Source: Isotricha intestinalis
Taxonomy: Eukaryota; Ciliophora; Litostomatea; Vestibuliferida; Isotrichidae
DNA length: 31,917 nt
NCBI GenBank assembly: GCA_023807065.1
Contig: JAJJLU010003776.1
Location: forward strand, 1 to 31,917
Direction of reading: 5' to 3'
The notes under the pieces were generated by a model. It searched no databases. It had not been told where the DNA came from and was given only the letters and a program-made list of their open reading frames with translations. This document shows, in pieces, positions 18,081 to 29,044 of this stretch. How positions within the stretch are numbered: position 1 is the first letter of the stretch; each line of letters begins with the position of its first letter. The position numbers and the translations under genes are program-made.

Positions 18081-19076
18081 ATGAAGAAATACGAACTTTT
18101 ATCATCTGATGATGATGAAAAAACCCAATCAAAAAATATAGGATTAACTCCATTTTTTGTTTTACTTTTTTTAATAATAACCGGAGGAGTAGGATTATAT
18201 GTTACATATGAAAAAATTAGAAGAAAATCTCTTGAACTTGGAAATTATTCCACTAAAGCTTTCATTACTCATGATAATATAAATAAAATAAATAATGTTT
18301 TAATTGGTTTAATAAATCAAAAAAAAGAAAATGAAAAAAGAATTTCTTCTTTTTTATCAAAGCAAAATATTTTAAAAAAAAGTATTGATAATTCAAAACG
18401 ATTAAATTTTAATTATTCTAATCAAATTAAAAAATGGGATGATAAAATACAAGAAGATAAAAAATTATTAGATGAAACAATTCAAATAAATGAAATTTCC
18501 AAAAAAGAAACAGTTAAATTATATAAAAGTTTATCTAAATCAATTAAAAAATATAAAAGTTTACAAAAAATAAATTCAGAAATTTTAGATTCTGATTCTG
18601 AAATTGATTTAATAGAAAATTGGATTGAATCAGAAGAAAATAAATTTAATTATAAAATAAATAAATGTTATGAATTTTTAAATGAAACATTAGATTTTAA
18701 TAAAACTTTAAAAAAATATTATGAAAATTGTATTGAAAAGAATAAGAATATAAATGGTTCATTATTAATATTATATCAAACAATATATTATAATAGAATA
18801 GGCGCTTTTATAAAAAATAAAGATTTAGATAATGAACAAACAAATTTTGTTTTTAATTTAAAAAATAAAATTAAATATGATATTGCTGATAATCTTATTC
18901 AAATTAATAATAAAACTTTTCCTTCTTTTGGTCTATTAGGATCTCAAGGTCCTTATGATATTAGAGTATTTCATACTAGTGAAAAAAATACTATTCAATT
19001 AAATACTACTATTATTAGAGAAGATGAAGTTAGAAATACTAATTTATTACATATTGAAATTTTTATTTTGAGTTAA
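18081..19076 (+). CDS. Type II membrane protein with luminal coiled coil (331 aa)
   Basis: The family is not recognised. A short acidic cytosolic N-terminus (MKKYELLSSDDDEKTQSK) precedes a single TM segment at about 21-44 (IGLTPFFVLLFLIITGGVGL). The positive residues just after the TM (YEKIRRK) leave the orientation somewhat open. Residues 75-250 are a long Lys/Glu/Ile-rich coiled coil with a few cysteines (KCYEFLNETL, YENCIEKN). The C-terminal 60 residues look globular and include FPSFGLLGSQGPYDIRVF. If the C-terminal part is in the lumen or outside, its several Asn-x-Ser/Thr sites could be glycosylated. No partner is suggested by neighbours. The gene starts at the first ATG after an A/T leader (ataatatATG). 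Confidence 0.78.
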   Translation: MKKYELLSSDDDEKTQSKNIGLTPFFVLLFLIITGGVGLYVTYEKIRRKSLELGNYSTKAFITHDNINKINNVLIGLINQKKENEKRISSFLSKQNILKKSIDNSKRLNFNYSNQIKKWDDKIQEDKKLLDETIQINEISKKETVKLYKSLSKSIKKYKSLQKINSEILDSDSEIDLIENWIESEENKFNYKINKCYEFLNETLDFNKTLKKYYENCIEKNKNINGSLLILYQTIYYNRIGAFIKNKDLDNEQTNFVFNLKNKIKYDIADNLIQINNKTFPSFGLLGSQGPYDIRVFHTSEKNTIQLNTTIIREDEVRNTNLLHIEIFILS

Positions 19077-19368
19077 TATTCTTATTTAATTTAAATAAAA
19101 GCTTTTGTGTTATTTAAATTTTTCATGAAGTAAATTTTTATTTATTTATATTTTAAATCCTTTAAGATAAGTTAATATATAAATGTTATTTTGAAAAATA
19201 AAATAATTATAAATAAAAAATATAATAGTGTTAAAGTAAAATATATGAAAAAAATAAAAGCTTAAGTATTAAATTTAAATTAATTTTAAAAACCTAAAAT
19301 GAAAAGTTAAATTTAAATTTTTAAATAAAAAAAAGAAAATATAAATAAATATATAAAATAATAAAAAC
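19077..19368. other. Intergenic spacer between two plus-strand genes
   Basis: This is 292 bp of A/T sequence, with many repeats of the words ttaaattt and aaataaa. No gene or RNA is visible. It should contain a 3' end and the promoter for the RING/TRAF gene. Confidence 0.5.
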
Positions 19369-20610
19369 ATGCAAATATTATTAGCAATATCAGGTTTAAC
19401 ATCAACAATAGATATAGATCCTGAAATAGATACAATAAAAACAATAATATCAAAATACTTAACAATAGAAATAAATGATTTAGATAAATTTAAATATTCA
19501 AATATAGAAATCTCAGATTATAATAAACCCTTAATATATTTTAACATAATAGAAAATACAATAATTTCTTCAAATTTAACGGATAAAGCTTTAAAAAATT
19601 TAGGTTATGGAAATACTCCCAGAAATATAGCATTACAAACAGTAAATATATTTAAAATAATACCAAAAACAATAAGTAAATCAAATTATTCATATATTCA
19701 AACTGTAAGTTCAATTTCTTCTTCAAATTCATCAAGAAAAATAATACTCAATTCAAATAAATTAAAAAATAAAAATGAAATAAGAGAAAATATGATTTTT
19801 GAAAGAATAAAAGAAGAAAAAATTGAAAGTGGTATTCCTCCAGATTTAGCTATTGATAAAAGTAAATTTATAGCAATATTAAAATGTGAAATATGCTTAG
19901 GAATAATTAATGATCCAGTTTCTTGTTCTTATTGCCAAAAAAATTTTTGCTTTGAATGTATTAAATTATCCTTAAAAACAAATTCAAAAAAATGTCCAAA
20001 TTGCAGAAATATATTTAATCCTCAAGAAACAGATAGAACAGTTAAAAATTTTTTAGAATGTTTAGATTTTCATTGTATTTATTATAAAAAAGGTTGTAAT
20101 GAAATTATATCATATAATAATTTTTATAATCATATATGTCAATGTGAATTTGGTGTTTATTTTTGTAAAAGTGAAAATTGTAATTTTAAAGGTAATAAAA
20201 AAGAAATTTTAGAACATATTAAAAATTGCGGTTTAAAATTAATTAAATGTATTTATTGTAAAAATAATTATGAACAAATTATTATTAAGAAACATGAAGA
20301 TGAATGTGGGAATAAATTTTCTTCTTGTGATTTATGTAATAAAATTATTAAAAATAAAGAACTTGAAGAACATAAAAATTTATATTGTGATATGAAAATT
20401 ATTATTTGTGAAAATTGTGGAACTCAGTTTTTAAGGAAAAATAAAAATGAACATACTGATATTGTTTGTTTAACTTCTCAATTAAATTGTGTTAAAAAAG
20501 ATTTAGAAGAAGAAAAAATTAAAAGAATGAATGCTGAAGAAGAAATTCAGAAATTAATTTTGAAATTTGAGGAATTTGAAAAAAAATTAAATGATAAAGA
20601 GAAAAAATAA
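19369..20610 (+). CDS. RING/TRAF-type zinc-finger protein with ubiquitin-like N-terminus
   Basis: This is a probable E3 ubiquitin ligase (413 aa). The start MQILLAISGLTSTIDIDPEI, followed by IKTIISKY, looks like the first beta-hairpin and helix of a ubiquitin-like domain (MQIF..., EVEPSDTI). A UBL of about 95 residues is therefore plausible but weak. A Ser-rich linker leads to an all-cysteine RING at 173-212 (CEIC, CSYC, FCFEC, CPNC; Cys173, 176, 186, 189, 194, 197, 209, 212), in which the usual His is Lys191. Residues 225-345 hold several TRAF/SIAH-type Cys/His fingers (for example CNEIISYNNFYNHIC, CNFKGNKKEILEHIKNC, CENCGTQFLRKNKNEH). A C-terminal coiled coil (about 370-413) could oligomerise it. 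No MATH/TRAF-C domain is attached. It is presumably cytosolic and converges on the kinase gene with 113 bp between stops. Confidence 0.85.
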   Translation: MQILLAISGLTSTIDIDPEIDTIKTIISKYLTIEINDLDKFKYSNIEISDYNKPLIYFNIIENTIISSNLTDKALKNLGYGNTPRNIALQTVNIFKIIPKTISKSNYSYIQTVSSISSSNSSRKIILNSNKLKNKNEIRENMIFERIKEEKIESGIPPDLAIDKSKFIAILKCEICLGIINDPVSCSYCQKNFCFECIKLSLKTNSKKCPNCRNIFNPQETDRTVKNFLECLDFHCIYYKKGCNEIISYNNFYNHICQCEFGVYFCKSENCNFKGNKKEILEHIKNCGLKLIKCIYCKNNYEQIIIKKHEDECGNKFSSCDLCNKIIKNKELEEHKNLYCDMKIIICENCGTQFLRKNKNEHTDIVCLTSQLNCVKKDLEEEKIKRMNAEEEIQKLILKFEEFEKKLNDKEKK

Positions 20611-20723
20611 ATTCCTTATTATCATTTAATATTTTATTCATTATTTGGGATAAATATATATTTAAATTAATATTTTTTTTAAGTTAACTTAATGATAATT
20701 TGTAAATTAATTTAATATTTTTT
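20611..20723. other. 113-bp convergent gap with a palindrome
   Basis: The plus and minus stop codons face each other here. A perfect 14-nt palindrome, TTAAGTTAACTTAA, lies at 20679-20692, flanked on both sides by T8-T9 tracts. The T tract before it and the run near 20716 could serve 3'-end formation of either gene. Function is inferred from place only. Confidence 0.4.
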
Positions 20724-21758
20724 TTAAAAGAAGTTATTAAATATATCATCCATTCTCTTTTTTTCTTCAGTCATTTCATAATCTTCTTTAAATTCTCCAT
20801 TAAATTTAATATAATCAATAAAACTTTTAACTTGAGAATCTTCATTATTACTTAATTCTTCATTAATATTTATATTATTTTCAAATCCCCCATTTTTACT
20901 ATAAAATTTATGCTTTTTAATATCTTCCATTTTAAATCTTTTTTCAGGATTAATATTTAAACAATTAACAATTAAATCTTTTAAATCAGAATCAATATTA
21001 TCATCAAAGAATTTATCATTAATTCCATTTAATATTTTGTTTTCAAATTCTTCTTCATTTTCCTTATTAAAAGAATAACCAAAAGGAGCTTTTCCATAAT
21101 AAATTTCATATAATATTATTCCAATTGAATATATATCAACAGCATAACCATTATATTCATTTATTGTTTTATTTTTTGTTAATAAAATTTCAGGTGCTTT
21201 CATATGAGGAGTACCACATATTGTTGAAGTTTTATTTGAATTTTTTGGAAGATTTTTAACGAAACCAAAATCTACTAAATATAAATTTAATTTTCTATCT
21301 ATTATTATATTATTTAATTTTAAATCTCTATATATATAATTTTGGCTATGTAATAAATCTATCATTGAAATTATTTGAGAAGTTAAATTTAAATATAATT
21401 TCATATTTGAATTTGGAAAATTAAATTTTAGTAAATTATCGTTTAAAAGTAATTGAGATAAATTTAATCCTTCAATAAATGATATTTCCATATATAAATG
21501 TAATGAATCTTGATATGCATGAATAAATTTTGGAAATCTTTTATCTTTATTTGAATCATAAAAAGTTCTTTCTCTTTTTAACATTTCATAATCTTTTGTT
21601 GATATTGAAGACTTTAAAATTGATTTAAAAATATTAATTTTATTTTCTTGTTCTGTAATATAAGAATTCAAATCATTTACTAAATAAATTAGAGAATTTT
21701 TAGTTTTATATAATTGCTTTATAATACTTATTCCTTCAAAGGAAAATTCTTCAGTCAT
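20724..21758 (-). CDS. AGC-like protein kinase with non-canonical glycine loop
   Basis: This is a single kinase domain of 344 aa. Catalytic motifs are intact: YRDLKLNN (143-150, Asp145), DFG (163-165) and the activation/P+1 segment CGTPHMKAPEIL (181-192). GYAVDIYSIGIILYEIYYG and KAPF follow, then the conserved end of the domain at NCLNINPEKRFKMEDI. CGTPxxxAPE together with AVDxxxxGxxxYE points to the AGC (PKA/PKG) group. The glycine-rich loop is replaced by KQLYKTKNSLIYLV with no glycine. The ATP-binding lysine is probably Lys45 (INIFKSILK) and the helix-C glutamate probably Glu63. The C-terminus ends IFNNFF, which may stand for an AGC hydrophobic tail motif. There is no cyclic-nucleotide-binding domain, so if PKG-like it has lost its regulatory part. 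It is expected in the cytosol. Confidence 0.88.
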   Translation of the reverse strand: MTEEFSFEGISIIKQLYKTKNSLIYLVNDLNSYITEQENKINIFKSILKSSISTKDYEMLKRERTFYDSNKDKRFPKFIHAYQDSLHLYMEISFIEGLNLSQLLLNDNLLKFNFPNSNMKLYLNLTSQIISMIDLLHSQNYIYRDLKLNNIIIDRKLNLYLVDFGFVKNLPKNSNKTSTICGTPHMKAPEILLTKNKTINEYNGYAVDIYSIGIILYEIYYGKAPFGYSFNKENEEEFENKILNGINDKFFDDNIDSDLKDLIVNCLNINPEKRFKMEDIKKHKFYSKNGGFENNININEELSNNEDSQVKSFIDYIKFNGEFKEDYEMTEEKKRMDDIFNNFF

Positions 21759-21908
21759 TAAATAAATAGTTTAAATTTTTATTAATAAAATAAAGAATTA
21801 AAAATAAATAAATTATCTAATATAAATATAATTAAAATCTGTTAAAAATTATCTTATCCCAAAAATAAAAAATCAAAATGGTATTTATAAATAATTTAAA
21901 ATTAACTT

Positions 21909-23449
21909 TTATATCAATTCACTTAAATATCTTGAAGTATAATAAGTTCCTTTACTTTTAACTTTTAAAGAAATTGACCTTAATAAAGTAACAAAAAAAG
22001 TAATAATTAAAGAAATTAAAAGTGATTCTGCTAAACCCATAAAATAATTAATAACTAAACTAAATTGACTTTTCTTATAAATATTACAGAAAATATAAAG
22101 ATAATAACCACAACAACTTAAAGAAATTAATTCGATAAAAAAATAATAACAAAATCTCTTTTTTACTATTTTTAAAATACGTTTAACAGATTTATAATAT
22201 TTTAATTCATTTTTAATAGAAATAGAAATATGTTCAAAAGCAAAAGAATAATTAAGAAATTTTCTAATAATTTTCATAATAAGAAAAGTAATAAAATTAG
22301 CAATTCCTCCTAAAATAAATGAAGTTAAAAAAGCTAATTTTCCTTCATTTTTATATTTTTGAGAAACAATTTCATCAGTATAAACTAAAGAATTTAAAGT
22401 AAAATCAATTAATAAACTTAATATATAAAGTGGAATTGTCATTGAATATAAATTAAAAGGTTCTGGGAAAAATAAAGTAGAAATTAATTCAATTTTAATA
22501 AAGAAAATTCCGGTAAAAATTCTAAAAAAATTTCTTTGATCATATTCTAAAGCTTGTAAATAAGTCATTTCATAATAATTATGTTCATCATCTTTTTTTA
22601 AATATACTTTAACATATTTAGAATAAATTTTAATTTGTCTTAAATGAAAATCTTCTTCTTCTTCTTTAAAAGGAAAATCAGTATTAAAAAGATCAGATTC
22701 TAATCTTCTATTAGAAGAAATTTTTATAAAACTTGGTTCTGGTTTATTTTCTTGAATTGCTGTTATTGAAATATTATCACCTGGTCTTTTATATTTAGAT
22801 TTAAAAGATGGAGATACTAAATTATTTGATCGATTTGATTCATCATTTATTAAATTATTCATTTCTGAACTTTTTTTATGTTTCATTTTTCCTTTTTGAA
22901 TCTTTGAATCAAATAATACATTTTTTGAACTTTTTTTTTCATGTGATTTATTCATATTTGTAATTTTTAATATACTATTATTGTTTTTTTCTTTTTCATT
23001 ATGTATAAGAAGTGAAGGCTCATCTATTGTTATATTTAATTCTTTTAATTTTGTTATTGGATCTTGTTTTGATACTGTTATTGTTATATGTTTTTTTTTT
23101 CCTCTTTCAAAAAGTAATTCTTCATTTTTTGATTTATTCAAATCGAGAAGATTATTAGGGTTTATATTTTGAAATGTTTTATTTAATTTATTATTTTTAA
23201 TTTCAATTGTATTTTCTAAATCATTACTAAATGATAAATCTTTAATATAATTTTCTTCCACAAATACTTTTTCTAAATTTGTAAAATCAATATTATTTTT
23301 TGCTATTGGAGATAAATTTTTTGATGTAATAGAATTATTTTTTAAAAGCAATTTCCCAATTTGATTTACATGATTATCATTATTATTTTCATTATTTAAA
23401 TTAGCAGTAGAATTTAATTGAGAAATAAAATCATTATTATTATTAGTAA

Positions 23450-23482
<33 letters not shown>

Positions 23483-26400
23483 TGTTTATTTTTTTTAAAA
23501 TACCTTTTTGAGGAGGAGAAGAAGGATTTTTATTAAATTTAACATGTTTTTCAATAACAGGTTTTTTAAAAGCTTCTTTTATTTTAGCATTTAAAACTGT
23601 TTTTCCAACACAAAAATAATACAAATGACACACTAAAAAAATAATAAAACAAGAAAAAGTAAACCAAAAGCCAATATTATTTATATACTCATGTAAAATT
23701 TTTTTAAAAACATCATAACAAAGAACTAATTTATAATTAATTTGATCATTAATACTATCAAAAAAATTTGTAGCTTCTTCTTTTTCAATAACTTCTTCAG
23801 TATTAATTTCTTTTTTAACTTGACAATCACATTTAACTCTTTTAGTTTCATTATTATATCCAATAAAAGTACAAACACTTTCACAAACTGAAAGATTATA
23901 ATAAATATCATCTTTTCTATCTTGAATGGTAATATCATTTCCATTTTGATTAAAAGAAATACATCTTGAATTATAAAAATCTGATTTTTTATCAAATACA
24001 TTTAAACCTTGAGAAGTTAAACTTTCTACTAATGATATATCTGCATTTTCATTAGTTGCATAATAAACTGAAATTAAACTTTTTTCACATATATTTAAAT
24101 CTAATTGATTAAATAATTGATCATAGACTTTATATTCTACTTTATTTGCTATATTTGATGTAGAAATATCTATTTGAAATATTATTAATGGTTCATCTTG
24201 AGGTAAATTATAATATTCTTTTAATTTCTTTTCACATTCACCTAAATAAATTGAAGATAAATTTGTTCCGGCATTAAAATCAATATCTGAATTAGATGAA
24301 TTAATTACTGTAATAGACATATTTCTAGCATTAATAATTTCACCATTATCTAAATATTGATCTAAATTTTCTTCAATATTATCTAATAATTCTTTTTCTG
24401 TTTTTGATTTTTCTATTATTTCTTGAGTGTTTACTTCTGGAACACAATAAACTTCATATTCACTTTTTCTTTTGTAATAATGATCACAATCACAAAAAAA
24501 ACCATTTGGAAAATACATTCCATCACATGTTGAAGAACATAGAAAAGTTTTTCTAATTTGATACATTGAATCTCCACATTCTTCAACACAAGTGAAAGTA
24601 TTATTAATATTAAATTTAAAAGTTTCATTACAAAATTTAACACATTCTCTAGTATTTTCAATATAATATTGATAATTCTTATCATAGCATTCATTTTTTA
24701 ATAAACAAACTTGACTATTATTATTATTTAAATCATAATAATAATAAAAATCACATTCGCATTTTTCATTGATTTCATTATAAGAACTTCCTTTAGGACA
24801 ACAATAATTATCTTTCCTATTATAAGTTTGTCCAATAGGACAACATTTTAAACTTATAGAATCAGCATAATAACCATAAGGACAACAAACACCTTTAGAA
24901 TCCCAAATATAATTATTTGGACAACATGTATTTCCAGTACTATTATAATAATATCCTTTATTACAACATCTTTTTCCTTCTTCATAATAATTTGAACCTT
25001 CTAAACAACAAATTTCACCTTCTTTATAATAATCATATCCATTTGGACAACATTTATTGGTATTTGATCTTCTATCTTTTTGAGTTCCTTCCGGACATTC
25101 TGAATAACATTTGTTTTGATATTCATATTTATATTTTGAAGAACAGGAATTTACACATTCATTTAATTCATTTATTATATAATTATAATGGGAAGGACAG
25201 TTACTTTGATTTTCTAATATTTTACATTTTAATGAATCTATTGATGCATTATAAGTCCATAAATTATTTCCATAATCACATTCTATACAATTTGATCCTT
25301 TTACTCCGTCAAAGATATAATTATATTTACATGAAGTACATTTTTCTTCATCACTTGTTCCAAATGTTAAACATGTATTACATGTTTCATAACAAATTTC
25401 TTGAGCATGGGTTTTTAAAATACAATTTGTTGAATCATTTGGATCATAATAATATATATCTTTGCATCTTTTTGATGAACAATTTGAATATATACCATTA
25501 ATTTCAAAATTATCTGATTCACAATATGAACATTTTTCGTGGCAAATATAAAAATTTATTAAACAATCATTTTCTTGAAGTTTTAAAATATGGTTTGAAT
25601 CTAATTCTTTTTCTAATCCCACTGAAAATGTATGATAGCCATAATCTTCATTATTATTTATAGTTATATATTTATTATTAGTAATTGAAGGTAATGTAAA
25701 AGTTGTATTATAAATAAAGATTTTTTCATTATCTTCAAAAGTACTAAATAATTTTGCTCCATCATAAATTAATTTTTGATTTGAATAAGCTTTTATAATA
25801 TTTGAAGCACAATATTTATCAGGAATGCTATAAATAAAATATTCTAATGTTGTATCTTCAATGCTTCCTCTTAATATAATAAAATATTTCCCATTTCCAA
25901 TATAAATATTATAAATTTGAGAACATCCAATATTATTTTTATAAGTAATAATTCCATTTGAATTATATATTTTATCTTCTTCATTTAAATGTAAATTTTC
26001 AAAATAAAACTGTTCACTTGAAGATTCATAATTAATACTTAAAATAAAATCATATTTTCCAGTAAATGGATTTCCAATCCAAGTATTATAGTCAGGAATA
26101 TTATTTCTTACAACATAACCTTCTTCAAAACTTAAACCTTTATTTAAACTAGATTTAATAATAGTACTATTTATTTGTCTTTTACTTTTTGAAAAAATAT
26201 AACTAATAAAAGTATCATCTCCTATATATCTAATTTTATAATCATCAAAATTATATATATCAGAATCCACTAAAATAGAATTTTCTGTAGAAGTATCAAT
26301 TTCATAATTTGATAATATTTTAGAATAAGCTAAATTTTTTTGAGAAGATTTATATATACAACATGGTATTGAAGTTAAATAACAAAAAAAATAATATGGA

Positions 26401-26969
26401 TAATTTGTTTTAAATAAACCTATTATTTGATTCATATTACTTATATTTATAAAAGTAATTGTATTTTCATCATTTATATTAAATGATAATAAAGTATAAT
26501 TAAGAGATTCACCTTCAATTATTGAATGTGAAATTAATAATATATTATTATTATATGATATTGAACATTTTAAATTTGTTTGAGTTAAATGAAAATTATC
26601 TGTTTCATAAGAAATTGAATTTAATATATTTCCATTTTCAGAAATTACTTCTAATATATTATCTTCTGTACAAGCTGCTAAAAAAATTCCTTGAGAAAAT
26701 AAAGTAACATCTGTTGAAAATAATAATTTTAAAGATGAAGTTTTTATTTCATAATTTATATTTGAATTAATATTTAAATAATCTATTATACCTAATGAAT
26801 TTAATGTAAAAAATACCATTTTTGTATTAGATTCTTTTACTACTGAAACTATTTCTTGTTGATTTGGAATTTGAATTACTTTTAAATCTTCAAACATTTC
26901 ATTTGATAATGGAATTAGGATTAGAAAAATGTTAAAAAATATCTTTAAATGAAATAAAATACTTATCAT
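21909..26969 (-). CDS. Giant cysteine-rich multi-pass surface protein (1686 aa)
   Basis: A signal peptide (about 1-23) is followed by some 450 residues of beta-rich ectodomain that could form a propeller. Growth-factor-receptor-like cysteine modules lie at about 475-635 (for example CHEKCSYCESD, CYETCNTCLTFG). An array of seven CC-x(11-12) units covers 640-736, and more CxxC modules run to about 870. A conserved module with GNDITIQDRK and SVCESVCTFIGY lies at about 1002-1051. TM1 is at about 1098-1122. The cytosolic region (about 1123-1465) is low complexity with ten Asn at 1164-1173. A YDQRNFF motif at about 1474 precedes four or five TM segments to the end (RYLSELI). The module, the motif and the membrane block recur in the gene at 1-3486. 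The start ATG follows a poly-A leader. It is expected at the cell surface as a receptor, adhesin or channel-like protein; none of these is shown by sequence. Confidence 0.88.
23432..23480. repeat. ATT/AAT microsatellite inside a coding region
   Basis: Two ATT-rich runs, the second being ten perfect ATT units at 23451-23480, encode the Asn tract of the cytosolic region of the giant surface protein (AAT codons on the minus strand). Such repeats vary in unit number by slippage, in steps of one Asn without changing frame. Confidence 0.85.
24762..25052 (-). repeat. Seven coding tandem repeats of a CC-x(11-12) unit
   Basis: Within the giant surface protein, residues 640-736 form seven consecutive units of 14 residues (the fourth has 13), each opening with a Cys-Cys pair. 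Examples are CCPNGYDYYKEGEI, CCNKGYYYNSTGNT and CCPKGSSYNEINEK. The near-consensus is CCPxGxxYxxxxxx, and the array ends at a single Cys (CECDF). The units differ at the DNA level, so this is an old protein repeat, not a recent DNA duplication. Spacing and paired cysteines suggest a disulfide ladder somewhat like granulin repeats, but the unit lacks the full granulin cysteine set. Confidence 0.88.
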
Positions 26970-27490
26970 TTTTTTTTGTTTTTTGTTTATATTATATTTA
27001 TTTTTTCGTTTATTGTGAATTTCTTTAAGAATTTTATCAAATTATTTTTTATTGAATCTATATGTTAATGAGAATAAATTTAATATTTTTAAAAATCAAT
27101 TTTATAATTGCCTTAAATTTTATTGACTCTTAATTATTAAATCTACTTTTTATTTGATTTAAATAATTAAATAATATAATTTTTTATTTATTTATTTGAG
27201 ATTAATGAGATTCATCACTTTAAAATATATTATTTTAAATTCAAGAAAATTCAAAGTTATAAACAAAAAAAAATAAGATAAAGTTTTTTAAATTATCAAT
27301 TATATATAATTCAATGTTTTTTTATAGATTTTAATAATAAAGAAATATAATAGTATTTGAATTGATAATTTTATTTAATTCAATTATAATTATTTAAAAT
27401 TTAATACAATATGTTAATTAATAACACCTCAATGATAAATAATTTTTTATAAGCATCATCAATAAAAATTATTTTTTAATTCAAATAAAA
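26970..27490. other. 521-bp divergent intergenic region
   Basis: It lies between the start of the giant surface protein (minus) and the start of the WD40 gene (plus), so both promoters should be here. It is A/T rich, with short C- or G-containing patches around 27115-27130 and 27420-27435. I see no open frame with coding-like codons, no tRNA-like boxes and no strong hairpin. Confidence 0.5.
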
Positions 27491-29044
27491 ATGTTAGAAA
27501 ACAATTCAATTATTTTTTTAGATGAAGAAATTACAAAAACATTCAATGAATTCACTATTATCTTAATATCTAAAATGGATTCATTAACAATAAAAATTCA
27601 AAAGAATTTATATAATATATATGAAAGCACTTTTAATATTTCTTATTTAAATTCATTTGATTTACTTAAAGAAAAATGGACAATTCAAGAAATAATAAAA
27701 CTTATATCTAATTATATAGATCAAAAACAAATTCAAATTCAAGAAAATGAAAATAATTTAAAATTTATATTAATATCAAATTCAGAAAATAATTCAAACA
27801 TTGAATTTATAATAAATCAATCTTCTAAATTAACAGAAGAAATAATTGAAAAATTAATTAAACAAATTGAAATTTTACAAAATAAAAATGAAGCATATGA
27901 AAAAGAAAATATAATAAGAGAAAAGGAAATTAAAAATTTACAAAATTTATATTCTAATAAAATAAAAGAAATGGAAGAAAAAATTAAAAAACTTGAATCA
28001 ATAAATCAAAATGAAAAAAAATATAAAAAAGAAAAAAATAATTCATACAATTTAAATTGTTCAAAAAATAATTTATTAAAAGAAATAGAAGAACAAAAAA
28101 ATAAATTTACAAAATTTAATTTAAAAAAAGTAAATTCAATAATTGACATAAACGAAGAACAAATAAGTTCAATTTCTATTTTTCCTTCAGGAGATTTAAT
28201 TTCAGTTTCATATGAACAAAGAATTAAAATTTATGATAAAAACAATTATAATATTATTCAAAATATTAAAGATCAATATAATGATGATAAACATTATATT
28301 CTTGATATAAAAGTTATTAATGAAAATAATTTTGTTACTTGTTCTACTGATGGAAGTATAAGAACTTGGATAAAAAAAAATAATATATTTAAAATTAATC
28401 AAATTATTAATAATGCACATTCTGATTATATAAATAAATTAATTTATTGTTCTAATGATTTTTTAATTTCTTGTTCTTTAGATAAAACAATTAAAATTTG
28501 GAAAGAAAATAATAATAAATATGTATTAATTAAAATTTTGTATCATCCAAATTCTATTTGGTCGATATTATTATTGGAAAATAAAAATATTTTAATTTCT
28601 TCTGGTTTAGATGGAACAAAAGTATGGAATTTTAATATGAATGAAATTAGAAACTGTAAAATGATTAAATACTTTGATAATGTATATTGTTGTTATTCTA
28701 ATGCTTTAGATGAAATAAATGGTAATAAAATTATTGTTGGAGGAAATGAAAAAAAAATATTGAAAATTATTTCTATAAATGAAGAAAAAGTTATAAAAGA
28801 AATTCAATTATCATTTAAATGTTATGGAATTAAAAATTTTGAAGATAAAAAAATATTTTTAGTTGGAGGAACTTGTAATCATATTTTAATGTTTAGAAAT
28901 GATAATTATGAATGTTTGAAAATAATTAAAGATGCTCATTATAAATATATTTATGGTTTTGTAGAGTTAAAAAGGGGATTATTAGCTTCTTTTTCTTATG
29001 ATAATATTATTAATATTTGGTCTTTTGTTCAAAAGAAAAATTAA
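27491..29044 (+). CDS. Coiled-coil/WD40-repeat protein (517 aa)
   Basis: The N-terminal 110 residues are helical, followed by a Glu/Lys coiled coil at about 118-205 (for example EKLIKQIEILQNKNEAYEKE). From about residue 215 a beta-propeller begins with WD40-type repeats: SISIFPSGDLISVSYEQRIK, FVTCSTDGSIRTWIKK, FLISCSLDKTIKIWKE, ILISSGLDGTKVWNF, KIIVGGNEKKILKI, IFLVGGTCNHILMF and LLASFSYDNIINIWSF. This makes about seven blades, enough for one closed propeller. WD40 propellers are protein-binding platforms and the coiled coil may dimerise it. No F-box, RING or kinase motif is attached, so its partner is unknown. There is no signal peptide or TM, so it is probably cytosolic. The start follows ataaaaATG. 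Confidence 0.88.
   Translation: MLENNSIIFLDEEITKTFNEFTIILISKMDSLTIKIQKNLYNIYESTFNISYLNSFDLLKEKWTIQEIIKLISNYIDQKQIQIQENENNLKFILISNSENNSNIEFIINQSSKLTEEIIEKLIKQIEILQNKNEAYEKENIIREKEIKNLQNLYSNKIKEMEEKIKKLESINQNEKKYKKEKNNSYNLNCSKNNLLKEIEEQKNKFTKFNLKKVNSIIDINEEQISSISIFPSGDLISVSYEQRIKIYDKNNYNIIQNIKDQYNDDKHYILDIKVINENNFVTCSTDGSIRTWIKKNNIFKINQIINNAHSDYINKLIYCSNDFLISCSLDKTIKIWKENNNKYVLIKILYHPNSIWSILLLENKNILISSGLDGTKVWNFNMNEIRNCKMIKYFDNVYCCYSNALDEINGNKIIVGGNEKKILKIISINEEKVIKEIQLSFKCYGIKNFEDKKIFLVGGTCNHILMFRNDNYECLKIIKDAHYKYIYGFVELKRGLLASFSYDNIINIWSFVQKKN

Noticed and set aside
24917..25501. Antisense open frame of 194 codons opposite the Cys-rich part of the giant surface protein
   Set aside because: It mirrors the tandem-repeat and CxxC region; the product is Tyr/Leu/His-biased with no domain. 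The minus-strand frame explains the sequence.
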